DNA of 64,000 nucleotides, taken from NCBI GenBank assembly GCA_964036665.1, contig OZ038528.1, forward strand, positions 13,832,501 to 13,896,500, read 5' to 3'. The notes beneath the pieces were generated by a model. That model saw only the letters and a list, made by a program, of their open reading frames with translations, did not search any database and had not been told where the DNA came from. The position numbers and the translations under genes were made by a program. Positions 10,023-21,215 of the stretch are shown here, piece by piece; the first letter of the stretch is position 1, and each line of letters opens with the position of its first letter. This DNA comes from Gordius sp. MW1 (Eukaryota; Nematomorpha; Gordioida; Gordea; Gordiidae).

Positions 10023-10778
10023 CCTTTTAATGTATTATTTATTAAATTTTACAAAAAATAGAGTTATATTTTTTCAATTATTCCCGTTATTTGATAAAAT
10101 TCCAAATTTTTGTAATTTTTACTTTCAAACTAGTAAGTGCATTCTATTGTTCCTATATTTATAATTTTAGTATAAAGCCAAATAAACTAAAGAATTTTAA
10201 ACCTCTAGACCCGAGCCAGGCCTGCACATTTTAAAGTGCTCTTAGGGCTAGCCCTGCCCATGTAGGTCTCTGAAACTAAGCATCGTTTCCTATTTTATAT
10301 TTGGATTTTAAATATTTTTCTGGGACACATTTTCTTTTAATCTAATTTGTTTCACTTCTCTGGAGTCCTTTTAAAATAATTTTATAATAAAAGCAGAACT
10401 ACCCGATATTTAAGGAAGGATAATAGTAATGTAACCGAAAAAAGTAAAGCAATTTCACATTTTTTAAACACAATTTATTAGTTGCTGGCAAAACAAACAC
10501 CCCTATAAGCCCCTTTTATCTTATGCTTTAAATGATTTCTTTAGAATAATTTTTAATGCTGATCAATCCTATTTGTTGGGTAGTTTATCTAGGCGATGAT
10601 TTTTAACTATGGAAAAGCTTAGCAGCTTCGTCGACTTTTTATTTTTTTACAAAAAAATCGTATATAGTTTTTTTAAATTCATGAATATTTCTAAATAACT
10701 TTGGATGTTTTTAATGCAGGAAGACCTCACCCCCCATTTTTTAACAAATATATTAAAGTCTCCTAAGTTTCTGATATA
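10023..10778. other. Upstream flank of the DUF268 gene, with a possible splice acceptor
   Basis: AT-rich and without other features. TTTTTAATGCAG ends at 10,719, about 60 bp before the start codon. It could be the acceptor of a 5'-UTR intron or of trans-splicing. No TATA box can be told apart from the general AT background. Confidence 0.3.
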
Positions 10779-12098
10779 ATGCGCTTTAAAGGGCTAATAA
10801 AACAAAGGTATCCTTTTGTCAACCAAGCCTTTAAAGGTCACAGCATTATGGCTTTGTATTATTGTGAACGACATTGTGAATCATTTAACCGTTGCATGCT
10901 AAGTCATAACTTGAGCAATAAAATTGCCAGCACGTCGCTCAAAAATTTATTTTTTTATTATATATTTCTGCTCTTATTCACTTGGTGGACATTCAACAGA
11001 TATCAAAATCAGTTATTAGTTAATTTTTCCGTCTCAACTTTTCACCCTTTGATTAAATATTCAACATTTATGAAGGAAAAAATAAAAGATCCTAAAAAAT
11101 CTGACTTTGTCTTAACAAAAGTAAATTGGACTTCAGGACTATCAGAGGATGTTTGTGGGCAAATTTGTAACACTAGCCGATTTCAGGGGGAAAAATCAAC
11201 CCCTTATCACCCTTTAATACATAAGGAAGTCAATTGTGATGGATTAATGTTGAAACTAAATAAACTTAATATGGTTGACAAGAAATATCTAATATCACCC
11301 AAATTTCCACCTAATCACCTATACTACGCTTTTACCATGGATGGACACATGCCACTTTCTCAATACAATTATAAATCATCAATCGATTTAAACCATATGA
11401 ACACTTCATTAAATCCCTCTCCAAAAAATTATTTGTTCAAATTATTGGCTGGTAGATTGAAAAACAAATTGGATGCATCTATCTATGGAGATCAATTCCA
11501 CGTAGACCGCGTAGATATATTACAAGCGACGGTTCTGAAACATTGGTATACCATTATAAATCGTACAGGTCTTATAATAGAAAATAATCAGTCCCCCTAT
11601 AAGCTGCAAAGTTCTGCGACACTATTGGCCTTAGGAGCCAGATGCCTTTACCATTGGAATTTAATGGCTCAGGCTGCCCCAAAAAATGATTTACTCGATT
11701 CGTTCAATATCATTAACTCATCCCAGATTTACTATCAATGGAAGATTAAACATGAGCATTCCTTCGATTTTGTCATAGCTTATTCAGTAGTCCACAGCTT
11801 AGGACTTGGGGCCTGGGGTGAGGATTTAAACCCATACGGAGACCTCGAAATTTTGGCTCAATTATGGTGCATTCTTAAACCCGGTTCCACCTTATTTCTG
11901 AGCGTCCCATTTAACCCTAACGGCTCAATGTTGCAATGGAATGCTGGGCGGGTGTACGGGCCCGATAGACTCAAGCATTTGACTGCAAATTGGGAAGTGA
12001 TCGATTTTATAGATTCGTGCGAATTGACTCACGGTCAGTACTGTGAGACTGGGGCTATAAAATATTGGACAGTTGTATGGGTACTTAAACGATTGTAA
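10779..12098 (+). CDS. DUF268-family putative membrane-anchored protein, intact single exon
   Basis: A 439-residue uninterrupted frame, the only long intact non-transposon gene in the window. Residues 56-70 (LKNLFFYYIFLLLFTWW) form one hydrophobic segment behind a charged N-terminus, suggesting a type II membrane protein with a lumenal or extracellular C-terminal domain. The C-terminal third carries the DUF268 signature: FDVVIAYS-type start (FDFVIAYSVVHSLGLGAWG), then DLNPYGDLEILAQLWC, LKPGSTLFLSVPF and WNAGRVYGPDRL. In this family the stretch resembles a SAM-dependent methyltransferase fold, but no reaction is established. The ATG at 10,779 is the first in frame; a second ATG 69 bases on would still keep the membrane segment. 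No intron is needed. I am confident of the family and not of the function. Neighbours are all mobile DNA. Confidence 0.82.
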   Translation: MRFKGLIKQRYPFVNQAFKGHSIMALYYCERHCESFNRCMLSHNLSNKIASTSLKNLFFYYIFLLLFTWWTFNRYQNQLLVNFSVSTFHPLIKYSTFMKEKIKDPKKSDFVLTKVNWTSGLSEDVCGQICNTSRFQGEKSTPYHPLIHKEVNCDGLMLKLNKLNMVDKKYLISPKFPPNHLYYAFTMDGHMPLSQYNYKSSIDLNHMNTSLNPSPKNYLFKLLAGRLKNKLDASIYGDQFHVDRVDILQATVLKHWYTIINRTGLIIENNQSPYKLQSSATLLALGARCLYHWNLMAQAAPKNDLLDSFNIINSSQIYYQWKIKHEHSFDFVIAYSVVHSLGLGAWGEDLNPYGDLEILAQLWCILKPGSTLFLSVPFNPNGSMLQWNAGRVYGPDRLKHLTANWEVIDFIDSCELTHGQYCETGAIKYWTVVWVLKRL

Positions 12099-12418
12099 AC
12101 ATGCACTGAATTTTTACTAAAAACTAATCTAAAATCGATGTTTGTCAAATCCTGCCAAATGACTCAATAATTTTCAACCTCAATATTACCATGTAAATCA
12201 TGTAAATTCAATTTTATTAAGGAATTAAATGTTATAAAATTTAACTACTACAAATGTTAACTTCATAATATTCTTATCTAAATCGATGCAATCGCATAGC
12301 AAGAGACATGATATGTAAAAACATAGTGCACATAATAGCAGACTTCTCTATATCAATCTCCGATTTACAAATTAACAAAATTTTATGTATTCAAACTTGA
12401 AACTTGCGAGCCTTTATT

Positions 12419-12424
12419 AATAAA
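12419..12424 (+). terminator. Candidate poly(A) signal AATAAA
   Basis: A canonical AATAAA lies about 320 bp after the DUF268 stop codon. In DNA this AT-rich it may be chance. Confidence 0.3.
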
Positions 12425-13950
12425 ATAATGATTAATTATCCAGGTAGGCAAGGGGATTGGCAAATACTTTTTTGATATTTTAAAGTCTCTAGTTGGTGTT
12501 GCGCTGATAAAATAATTAATTAGTTCGAGATTTTATTTTAGATAAAAATCTAATGATTCTTAGGTTATTTATACAAAAATTTCGCCCTAGTGCGCGTTTG
12601 AAAATGAGAATAAATCTTTCTTAATGAATTCTCGATAAAACTCTCTTAAATATAAGAGGAAGATGCTAATGCCATCTTTAGTAATAAAGATAATATATAC
12701 TTTTATTTTTTAGTGTTTAACCTGCTTTTTAAACTTTGTTAAGATTCCTTGTTTTTAGCAATTGCAAGTGTTTAGGTACTATTAGATAGGAGCATAATAA
12801 TAAAATACAAATATTTAATACTCTAGGATAATTTTACTAAACATTTTGTGCGCTTCAATCATGCATGCTTCATTTTTAAACTTACTATAAAATATAAACT
12901 GCATGTGCTTAGTGACATAGAGTTTTATTCTTGGGGGGGGGGGGCAAGTATTAATTTCAATTATGTTAGCAGGGGGCTAATGGCGGCTGAATATCTGTCC
13001 TATACTGTTTTTAAACTAAAAGGTCAACTGCCCCTTTTTGTTTTTTCTCCCTATAATTTTATATAGACAGAATTCGCTTAAATCGCATTTTTTCGACCAT
13101 TATCAATTTTATGTCCAATCGGCTTAGGTCTTTCCACTTTCGTTTACCTAACCTACAACTTAAATCATAAATAAGCCAATCCTCCGCAAATTTTTTAATT
13201 TTTAAATAAAAAAACAACTTGCTATATAGCGTGGCAATATATAAAAAACGATTATATTAGAGATATATAAAATATCGGATATTAAGTTTATAAAAATGTT
13301 GTAAAATACAATAACGGGTGTAATGACGTCAAATTACTTGTTTTTCGGAAAAAAACACAAATAAAAAAACTAATAATAAAGACGATTTTTATAACTATAA
13401 GGTTCTTCATATCTAGTCACAACCATAACAGGTGAAACTAATTTCTAAGAAATAGCATTTGCTACTCCTTCTTATAGATGTTTACGAACAAATCTAAAAT
13501 CTAGTGGAATTTACCCGATCTTGTTCAATAGAGTCCAGCCTGGCCAGAAAAATTTTAAGCAGAGCCAAAATTAACCTAATCAGTCATGGATGAGCCAGTT
13601 TCCCCATGCAGCATGCCTTGAAGCAACTTCAAGTCAAAATTTAAAACGTATTTTTAAAAATTAGCAAATCTCTATTTTAATCAAATATGTCCATAGATGG
13701 TTCTCTGGCTCAAAATTGAAAAATAATTTGTGTTTATTTACGATAACACACATATCATATAGAAATTATAACCTTAAAAAAAAGAGAAAAACACAGAGAG
13801 CTTCTTTTATTCTGAAATAACATTTGCAATTAAAAAGTTAAGTTATTGTATAAAGAAATAATTAAATTGGATTTGTCACCGTTTATTTGTCATACAAATT
13901 CCTGATTTAAATTATCTATAATTAGCAATGATTTTATTATGCCTTCTTCT
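12425..13950. other. Gene-free AT-rich stretch
   Basis: No coding signal was found. It contains a 12-base G-run near 12,935, possibly the remnant of a poly-G MITE, and otherwise simple AT-rich sequence. Confidence 0.5.
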
Positions 13951-14271
13951 ATCTGTGACGGTTTATCACCTAGGGTGGTGGTCAATGCTTTCAACATTAA
14001 TTTCCATTTGTCTCTAGGTTAACATAGATCATTTATCTTGTGCATTTTCATGTCGTGCCTTATTTAATGATTCACATATTGGGTCTTCCTATTTTTCGTT
14101 TTTCTGCGAAATTTATCTTCTCGAATTTCCTTCCGATGTAGTTATCGTCCTCTCTCTACATGACCATACCATCTTAGTTTATTTGTTACGAACTTTGTCT
14201 TCATAGATGTTGTACCCATATTTTTCCATATGTCTTCATTTCGTTTATGTTCCTTTTTGATTACTCCTAAC

Positions 14272-15055
14272 TAGAGATGCACCGGTACCAAGTATCGGCA
14301 TGGTATCGGCGCCGATACCTTGCCAAAAGAATCGGCCCGATACTTTGCTAGTATCGGCAATTACCAAGCCGATACCTTTTTCAATATGAAACTCAAAAAA
14401 TAATATTTATAGTATCTCCTACCATTAAAAAATAGAGGACTTTTTAAATTTTTTGAAAATTGTTTCATTTGATTGGCTATAAATATTTCTATGTGGAGTA
14501 TAATTAACTCATTGACCATCTGTTCCGAATAACTGCGCTTTTAAGTAAATATTGTTTTATTTTAAAAATTATTATATATTAAGCCTTAGATGGATTCTTT
14601 AGATACACTATGGAGTTATTTTGTTTTGTCAGCAGATGAAAAATTTGTAATCTGTGAATTATGCAAAGCTAAAATAAGTCGTGGGGGCAAAAACAAACAT
14701 TATTTACTTTTTTATAAAATAAATTTATGTATTAATAAAATATAAAGTGTACCATAATAAAATTTAAATTTCTTTTTTCTATTAATCACAATACTTTTGA
14801 ATTAATTAATAACAAAATTTATTATTATAAATTAATATTATATTATAAATTATAATTACAATTGTTTTATCGTCAAAATTTTGATCTACCAAAATTTGGA
14901 TGTGACTTAATTTATAATATTTAATTTGCATATATTTTTTAGTATAAAAATTTTTTTTATTATAAGTATCGGCATGGTATCGGTATCGGCAAAAAAATCT
15001 TAAGTATCGGCTGGTATCGGTATCGGCATAAAATAGTGGTATCGGTGCATCTCTA
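14272..15055. mobile_element. hAT element, TAGAGATGCACCGG ends, GTATCGGTATCGGC repeats
   Basis: Perfect 8-bp duplication CTCCTAAC at 14,264-14,271 and 15,056-15,063. Ends TAGAGATGCACCGGTACC and GGTATCGGTGCATCTCTA are inverted copies. Subterminal zones hold tandem GTATCGGC-type words (14,290-14,375 and 14,965-15,045). The ends are of a widespread animal hAT type. The element lies inside the non-LTR relic. Confidence 0.92.
14590..14745 (+). pseudogene. BED zinc-finger fragment of a hAT transposase
   Basis: A 51-codon frame from ATG begins MDSLDTLWSYFVLSADEKFV and continues ICELCKAKISRGGKNK. This is the start of a BED-type zinc finger: W-x-Y-F, then C-x-x-C, then the R-G-G region. The second half of the finger with its H-x-x-x-H pair is missing, as is the rest of the transposase. 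The element is therefore an internal-deletion derivative of an autonomous hAT. Confidence 0.7.
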
Positions 15056-17076
15056 CTCCTAACGTCCACCTTAACCTTCCCATCTCCATGGACGCTAGGG
15101 GTGGCTCTTCCCTAACCCATGATTCCTATACACAACTGTTGGCTGTAGGATGGGCAATGTACCTTTATATCTTGTTGGGATCTTTTTGTCCACAGAACGC
15201 CTGTTAAATCTTCCCATATCCGGAGTTTACCCTTGCCTAGATTTCTTTATCCATTCCACCATTCGCTTGAAGTGTTCCTAGATATTTGAAGAAATCTATG
15301 ATGTTAAGTTCCCATTCGTCTAATGTAAGGGATGCACATTGCTGATTTTCATCTAATTTAAACTTTGTCTTCATGTATTCTGATTTCTTTCAATTTTCCT
15401 GGAGACCACTTTCTTCTATTGCATTTACTCATTTATTTACAGTATTAGCCCGTTCTTGTTTTGGCATAGAGGATTATATCGTCTTGCAAAGATCATTGTG
15501 TGGGGAGTTTTTATGCCTAAATCCGTTGTAATAATATCCATTATATCAAAGTCAACCTTGAGGGACACTAGTGTTGATGCCACAACCCTTTGCAGTCCTC
15601 ACCGTAGTTCTAATAATCAATGTTCTATTTCCCTTTTACATATCTTTTATAACTCTGACGTATTTTGGCACCTTGTTTTCTTTAAAACATTTCCAAACTA
15701 ATGAGACTTAATCAAACCCCGTTTCCAGTCGATGGAGCACATATGCATTCGCCCCTTTGTCTAAACCGTTCCTATAATCTTCCAACACTCTTTATGGCAA
15801 CTGCTGTAGACCTCTCAAGCATAAATCCAAAATGGTTGAATCGAAGTTTTACTCAACTCCGCATTTTCTATCACCTTTTCCCATACAGAGAAAGTGTGAC
15901 TCATAAGCTTTATCCCTCTTTAGGTATTGAAATCCTGAATATCATTTCATTTTGTATATGGGTATCATATATCTATCCCTCCACTCGTTATGCGTTTTAC
16001 CCGTTTTAAGATGTATATTTGAAAAGTTTGGCGAGGATTTGGATACCGGTATTGCCTGGCGCTAGTCTTCTATTGGTCTGTTGTCCGGTCCGAGAGATTT
16101 TCCTTACTTTAGTTTTCTCACAGCAAATTTGACATCCGTTTCTGATGTGCAATCTGCTAATTCTCCTAGTATACTTTCTTGTCTTCGACTAAGGACCCCT
16201 TTTCGATTGATAAATCATTGTAATAATTGAACCATCTTTGTAATATATGGCTGTCGTGTTTTAGTATTTCTCCATTTTGTCCCTTGATCAACGGCATTCT
16301 ATGTAATCTTTAGGATTTCGGCCCCTTGTCTTTAAGATTTTGTACATCAATTTTTATACTTCCTTTGACTTTAATTTTTCATTTTTATCATCATACGCCT
16401 TGTTTTTAGCTTTTGCTATGTGTTTTTTAGTCGATTTTTTTAGCTTTTTGGTAAACTTATTTGGTAAGCTTGCCTATCATTACTATCCTCGCATTTATAC
16501 TAAACTTACAATCTCTTCTTTTCTTTAATACATTTTTGCTCTTTTTCATTCCACCCCTACGACTCCTTAAGTAGTGGGCTTGCTTTCTTAGCTAATATTG
16601 ATCGTCTCGTTTTACGCATTGTGCAGGCCATACCATTCCAATTATTCTCACACGAGGTATCTCCCTCAGCATGTCTTATTACTTCCTCCCGAAATTGTTG
16701 ATTATTATCCTTTAGTTCCTTCATATTATTGTAGCCGCTTCTCTTTGTGCCTTTTGCCCTTTAAAATATAGTCCATCACCAAAACAGTTTGTGTTGACAA
16801 GCCAATATTTCACTCGGTATTACCTTTACATTTTGAAAATTATTTGGGTGCGTTCTGCTAACGAGAACCGCTTTTGTACGTTATAAGGTGTTCCTGCCTC
16901 TTCTTAAGAAGGTATTACTTATAGCAAGGTCAAAAACTTGAGCAATTTATCGAATTTTCGTACCTCTTTCATTTTTTAAGCCATAACCCCGACCACCCTG
17001 ATTTCTTTCAAATCCTCCTCTTGATTTATAACGTGTCCATTGAGGTCCGCTCTAAAAACTAAGAGCCCATCTTTAC

Positions 17077-17233
17077 CAGTGGCGTAGCCAGCGGGGGGGG
17101 GGGGAACGGGAAATTCCCCCCCCCCCCCGAAAAAATATCTAATGTTTATATTTTTTTTTGATGTTAAAATAATAATGTTACAAAAAAATTTTGGAAATTC
17201 CCCCCCCGGGAGAAAATCCTGGCTACGCGCCTG
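17077..17233. mobile_element. CAGTGGCGTAGCCAG MITE with perfect TSD
   Basis: Perfect 8-bp duplication ATCTTTAC at 17,069-17,076 and 17,234-17,241. Ends are CAGTGGCGTAGCCAG and CTGGCTACGCGCCTG. It is 157 bp long, with a G-run, a C-run and an A/T centre. CAGTGG plus 8 bp is a hAT signature. It cuts the endonuclease domain of the non-LTR relic. Confidence 0.9.
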
Positions 17234-17579
17234 ATCTTTACCAAATGATTAGTATCTTCAAGCTCCATTCTACAACATTCTTTTCACCCTTAAAGCAACC
17301 ACTTTGAGGAGCGTATACTGAGTTGATACAACGTTTATTCTCAATAGTTTTAACACACTGCTGGATCGCCATAAATCTGTCATTGATTTTTTTAACGTCG
17401 ACGACGGTGTGCTGAAATTCATCCAATAATACTATACCGACAAAGGCGTTTCTGTGCCGTTGAAATATGTTTTTTCCCTGATAAAGAATGCTTTATTATA
17501 ATAAGGAATTAAATATACAATAACTCAATGAAAAGATACAAGAACTAAAATAATTAAAAACAAATAATTAAAAGGCATT

Positions 17580-18610
17580 ATCCGTATCTTCGTCTTCTTT
17601 AAGAATAATCAATGGTTCCATCAGGGAATCAAAATTAGATTTAGCGATGGTAAAGGCGATCTATTGTCTTAGTAAAAAAACTATTCAAAATTTTTGAGGG
17701 AGGTGAGCGGTTATTAAATTCATTAAAAAATTTAAACGCTCTTCCCAAACGTCTCCGACAAAACGGTAGGAATAAAAATGGACGATCCTAACAAGCTAAA
17801 TATTATAAATTTATCCAAGGGGATCATGGGTATCGTTAGAGGATGCAAACAGATCAATGCAGGTATAGTCCCATTATAAAAAAGGCATTCATCCCATGAG
17901 ACAAGTGACGTACCGTCAGGACGCATCCACTCTTCAAAAAAGGGATTGGACGATTCAAGGATGGAGGGAAATTTTGCCCGATTGAGGGCAGCTTGTAATT
18001 ATGTGTTTTTTTTTGGTGCTGCTATAAATGTTTTTGTTAAATTTACAATGCACAGGGTGACGTGCCTCAAGTGAATATAAAGCCGACAAAGATATGGTGA
18101 CGTATACTTACAGCCCAAGCGGAGGGCTATGTTGAAGGACAGAATGGGGTTTTTCTAAGAGCCTTCCAGAAAACTTGCAAGGGTAAGCTTCTAGCCATTC
18201 ATGACCGGATTGGTCAAAAACCAATGACCTTATATTGCACCGCTGTTTGGCGTCGCATGTCGAGAGAAGGTAAGCAACGGACCTAAACACCAAACTTGCA
18301 TCCAAATCTTTTTGGGCATATGTTTGTGGTATATTAACGCCTATGTTGACATTCTCTTTCCATAGGGCTAAGGCTTGATTGATGAAAGGATTGAGTGAAA
18401 ATGGGACTAGGTCGTTGATGGGGTTTCTAAAAGATAGGGAGGTATAAATAAAGATGTCTAAGAAAATAACAGTTGATGAGCGAATACCTAGACCCCCGGA
18501 CTTTGTTGGAAAAGTGGCTTGAAGCCAACTATTTGTGATAAAAGATAGACTTAATTTATTCGAGCGTGGATTAAAAAAGGTTTTATAATTGGGTTAAACA
18601 TCTTTAATTA
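17580..18610 (-). pseudogene. Non-LTR retrotransposon relic, RT C-terminus and downstream domain
   Basis: Reading the minus strand from 18,610 downward: WLQATFPTKSGGLGIRSS matches the P-x-x-x-G-G-L-G-I-R-S segment at the end of a large class of invertebrate non-LTR reverse transcriptases. Next comes CDAKQRCNIRSLVFDQSGHE then WLEAYPCKFSGRLLE, the usual G-x-W-L-x-A-x-P region. Then AALNRAKFPSILE, EEWMRPDGTSLVSW, FIPTVLSETFG and IAFTIAKSNFDSL follow. The R-P-D-G-x-T-L-V-P-W block and the final Q-R-I-x-x-A-x-Q-R-G-N region of that family are recognisable in the same order. Stops and frame changes occur between blocks (for example around 17,960-18,100). It is distinct from both RTE-like families in the window. 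Confidence 0.68.
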
Positions 18611-18782
18611 AAAAGTCAGCTTGGAACGGAAACAGAATAAAATTTTGCTTGTGTTATAATAATTTTAAAATTAGAATGATGAGCGGGCATAGATTTAAAA
18701 ATGTCTAATTTGATTTTAGACTGGAAAGGTTTTCGCTAAAATGTTTTTAAGACACTAATTTGGTCTCTTGCATACAAACGAT

Positions 18783-18985
18783 CAGAGGTCAGATCTGTTT
18801 TGAATTTGCTGCCCGAACCCGGCCCGGTATAAGTTTTTAACTTCAGCCGCCCGCACCCTTCTAAGTGTGCGCCCGGCCTGCCCGAATCATAAGAGCTGCC
18901 AACTACCCGCCCCGAAATATAAAATTGGCTCGTTAGCCCCGAATTTATGATATCTTCAATTTTTTTAGCCACTATTTAAAAAGGA
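18783..18985. mobile_element. Truncated copy of the CAGAGGTCAGAT / GCCCGGCCCG hAT family
   Basis: It begins CAGAGGTCAGATCTGTTT and runs through CTGCCCGAACCCGGCCCGG. It follows the inverted right end of the copy at 57,707-58,148 almost word for word (for example CCTTCTAAGTGTGCGCCC, GCCCGAATCATAAGAGCTGCC). The other end is missing. Confidence 0.65.
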
Positions 18986-18989
18986 GCAT

Positions 18990-20350
18990 TAATTTAATGG
19001 CATATTGATTAAAACAAAGATAGCAATAATTTAATATTACTGGCAAAATTAAATTTTATATATTCTTTATTGATTTCTTAAGTCTCCTTGACAATGGTCA
19101 CTTTTCTAATGCATTTGCCTGAAGCGCTTTTAAGACATCTTTAGATGAGGAGCGTAATTGGGGCATCATTATCTAACATTGTTAAATTTTTATATTAATA
19201 TATCGTATTATTCAAGTAATTACCCAAAAACTTTGGATATTTTAATGGGACAAAGTATTTAATTCCAAAAGCACTTATATTTAATATTATCTTGAATTAC
19301 CTTTTTTTAATGGCTATAGTCATCAGCGCACTTACTACTTAAACAAAGGCGAGAGGCTGTTGTCGTAATGTTTTTGAATGATTTTCGAGGGGATAACGTT
19401 TATGACTATAATCGTATTTAACTGTTCTTGAAGATTGGACAGGGCTATGGTATTTTTGTGTATTGATGTGTTTACATATCAAAAGAGCACAAAGATGAAA
19501 TTTGGCGACACGCTAAAAACGACAGATGGTTGCCAAGAGCCTTTTGTAAAATGAGCCTAGGAATTGGCAATTTTTATCCTAATTTGCTATGCGTACATAT
19601 CCTTATGTGTAATGTAATGTATTATTTGTTTAATTAGAAGAGAACCAATTACCTGAAATTGCTTTATTTGTTGATTAAATGGTCGCCATTGTTACTATAT
19701 AGACAAAGCGCCATAACAGCCATACATAAAGGAGTAAGGTATACATGCAATTATATGCCTATAATTATAACCATATGTAGCTTACAAAATTCAATAATTT
19801 TGGTAGAGACTGTCAAAAAGAATACTATATATTTTTTTCATATTTTAATATGTAAAATTAGGTTATGGCCTATTTTTACCCATTGAATTTACATAACTCT
19901 CATAAACCACAAGATAATTAGTTAATATTGTTTTTTCGATTAGTTATTGACAAAAATGGCCATATATTATAATTCTTTATTCTAATAAAATAATTCGAGT
20001 GGCCTGGTGCGGTCAACGTACCAGTAGCACTCAATGTTTATAATAAGACACTTTATATTTATGAGGATTACCAAAGAAGTAGGTTTAGTTTGGAAACCAA
20101 CCCACGTTTTCTATCTGCCAAGGATTAGAATCATTATGTCTAAATTAGAAATCAATTATTTTCTTAAACTAACAAACTTACATAAGTTTTAATCACTTGT
20201 AATTTAAATAAAATCTTAAAAATCTAGGTGCGTCATTAAATAAGTAGATTTGCTTGACGATATTATCAAGCGACTATGAACAGGGTATAAAATTATAAGT
20301 GCATGGCGAAATTTTGATGTTACCCAATTATAATATGGGAGATGTATTAA
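18990..20350. other. Gene-free AT-rich stretch
   Basis: No coding or repeat structure that I can support. Confidence 0.45.
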
Positions 20351-20356
20351 TCGATT

Positions 20357-20633
20357 TTGACAATCAAGCCAGTGAATGTGATTGTCTATGAATCTTCTGA
20401 CCATTATTGTAAAAGGGTTCAAGTTCTTGAGGACAAACATTTCTTTGATCATTTGAAGCATCACGAGTTTATTAATAGTTCAAGATTAACAATGAACAAA
20501 ACTAAAGGGGACGTTTTAAATCTCAACAAACCATGTATGCCTGTTACGCCTTTTAGATCAATGGGGCAAATTCATCCTCCTAAAATTTTATCCTCAAAAT
20601 CCTGGTGCACCTCAATATTCACTCAGTGTAACA
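20357..20633 (+). CDS. Weak candidate exon of an unrecognised gene
   Basis: A plus-strand frame stays open from the stop at 20,348 to 20,752. Within it, CAAGGTAAGT at about 20,631-20,640 is a strong 5' splice-donor match, and possible acceptors CAAG or CCAG lie at about 20,366-20,371. The encoded stretch (for example YESSDHYCKRVQVLEDKHFF) resembles nothing I recognise. A frame this long is borderline in DNA of this composition. No partner exon is evident. Confidence 0.2.
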
Positions 20634-21094
20634 AGGTAAGTAATAAAATAAAAAATCATCAGTTAATATGGCCGAAATTACATAAATTAATAACTTTTGG
20701 CCATTTATTTGAATTATCCAGAGTTAGGCATTATAATGGTTTAAATGATTAAAAACTTCTAATAATGTTTAATCTTTTTTTAGTTTATAATTTTAAATAA
20801 CAACAAAATTAACCAGATTTTCACAAATGTCCGTACTTTATTAAGCAGCCATTGAAAATTATTATATTAGGCGTGTCAAGAGAGTTAAGTATTGACCATA
20901 ATGTTGTTAAGCTTAAAAAATTAAATAGGGGCAGGTGCCTCACTTACCTGTGCCCATGAGTCCCATCCACAGGCATTTAAGTTTCAAATATTGCTTACTA
21001 ATCAAGATTCAAACGTTCCTGATGTGGAGTCAATTTCCAGACTATGTCTAAATTGTAATTTTTTGATGGCAAATTAATATATATTAGGTGCAAT

Positions 21095-21215
21095 TAGAGC
21101 CCTGCAGGACGCTCAAAGCCCGACCGGACTCGAGATCAGGCCTCGGGCTTAGTCGAGCTTAATAAGGCAGTTTGACCCTAGGATCGAGCTCAAATTAAGC
21201 CCAAACCAACTAACC
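21095..21215 (+). mobile_element. Orphan hAT end, TAGAGCCCTGCAGG
   Basis: TAGAGCCCTGCAGGACG is followed by GCCCGACCGG and other CCCG/CGAG words. The terminus resembles that of the element at 26,891. No matching right end was found, although CCCGATCC-rich patches near 23,865 and 24,285-24,415 could be dislocated parts. Confidence 0.45.

Larger units (their letters stand above)
13960..17452 (-). pseudogene. Non-LTR retrotransposon relic (RTE-like endonuclease plus RT)
   Basis: The minus strand gives an order typical of apurinic-endonuclease non-LTR elements. At 17,238-17,450 the endonuclease reads NAFVGIVLLDEFQHTVVDVK, then DRFMAI and SVYAPQSGC. Far downstream, near 15,470-15,490, a decayed FADD box with one extra base reads FA-DDIILYAKT. 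FKLDENQQCASLTLDEWEL and DFFKYLGTLQANGGMDKEI follow at about 15,240-15,365, and RWYGHVERGRR at about 14,150-14,190 marks the RT C-terminus. Frames break constantly, so the copy is old. It belongs to a different family from the one at 27,997-31,048. Two hAT elements (14,272-15,055 and 17,077-17,233) have inserted into it. Confidence 0.7.

Noticed and set aside
17077..17233. Long G and C runs as assembly errors
   Set aside because: The same paired runs recur in independent MITE copies with proper TSDs, so they are a family trait, although exact run lengths may be unreliable.
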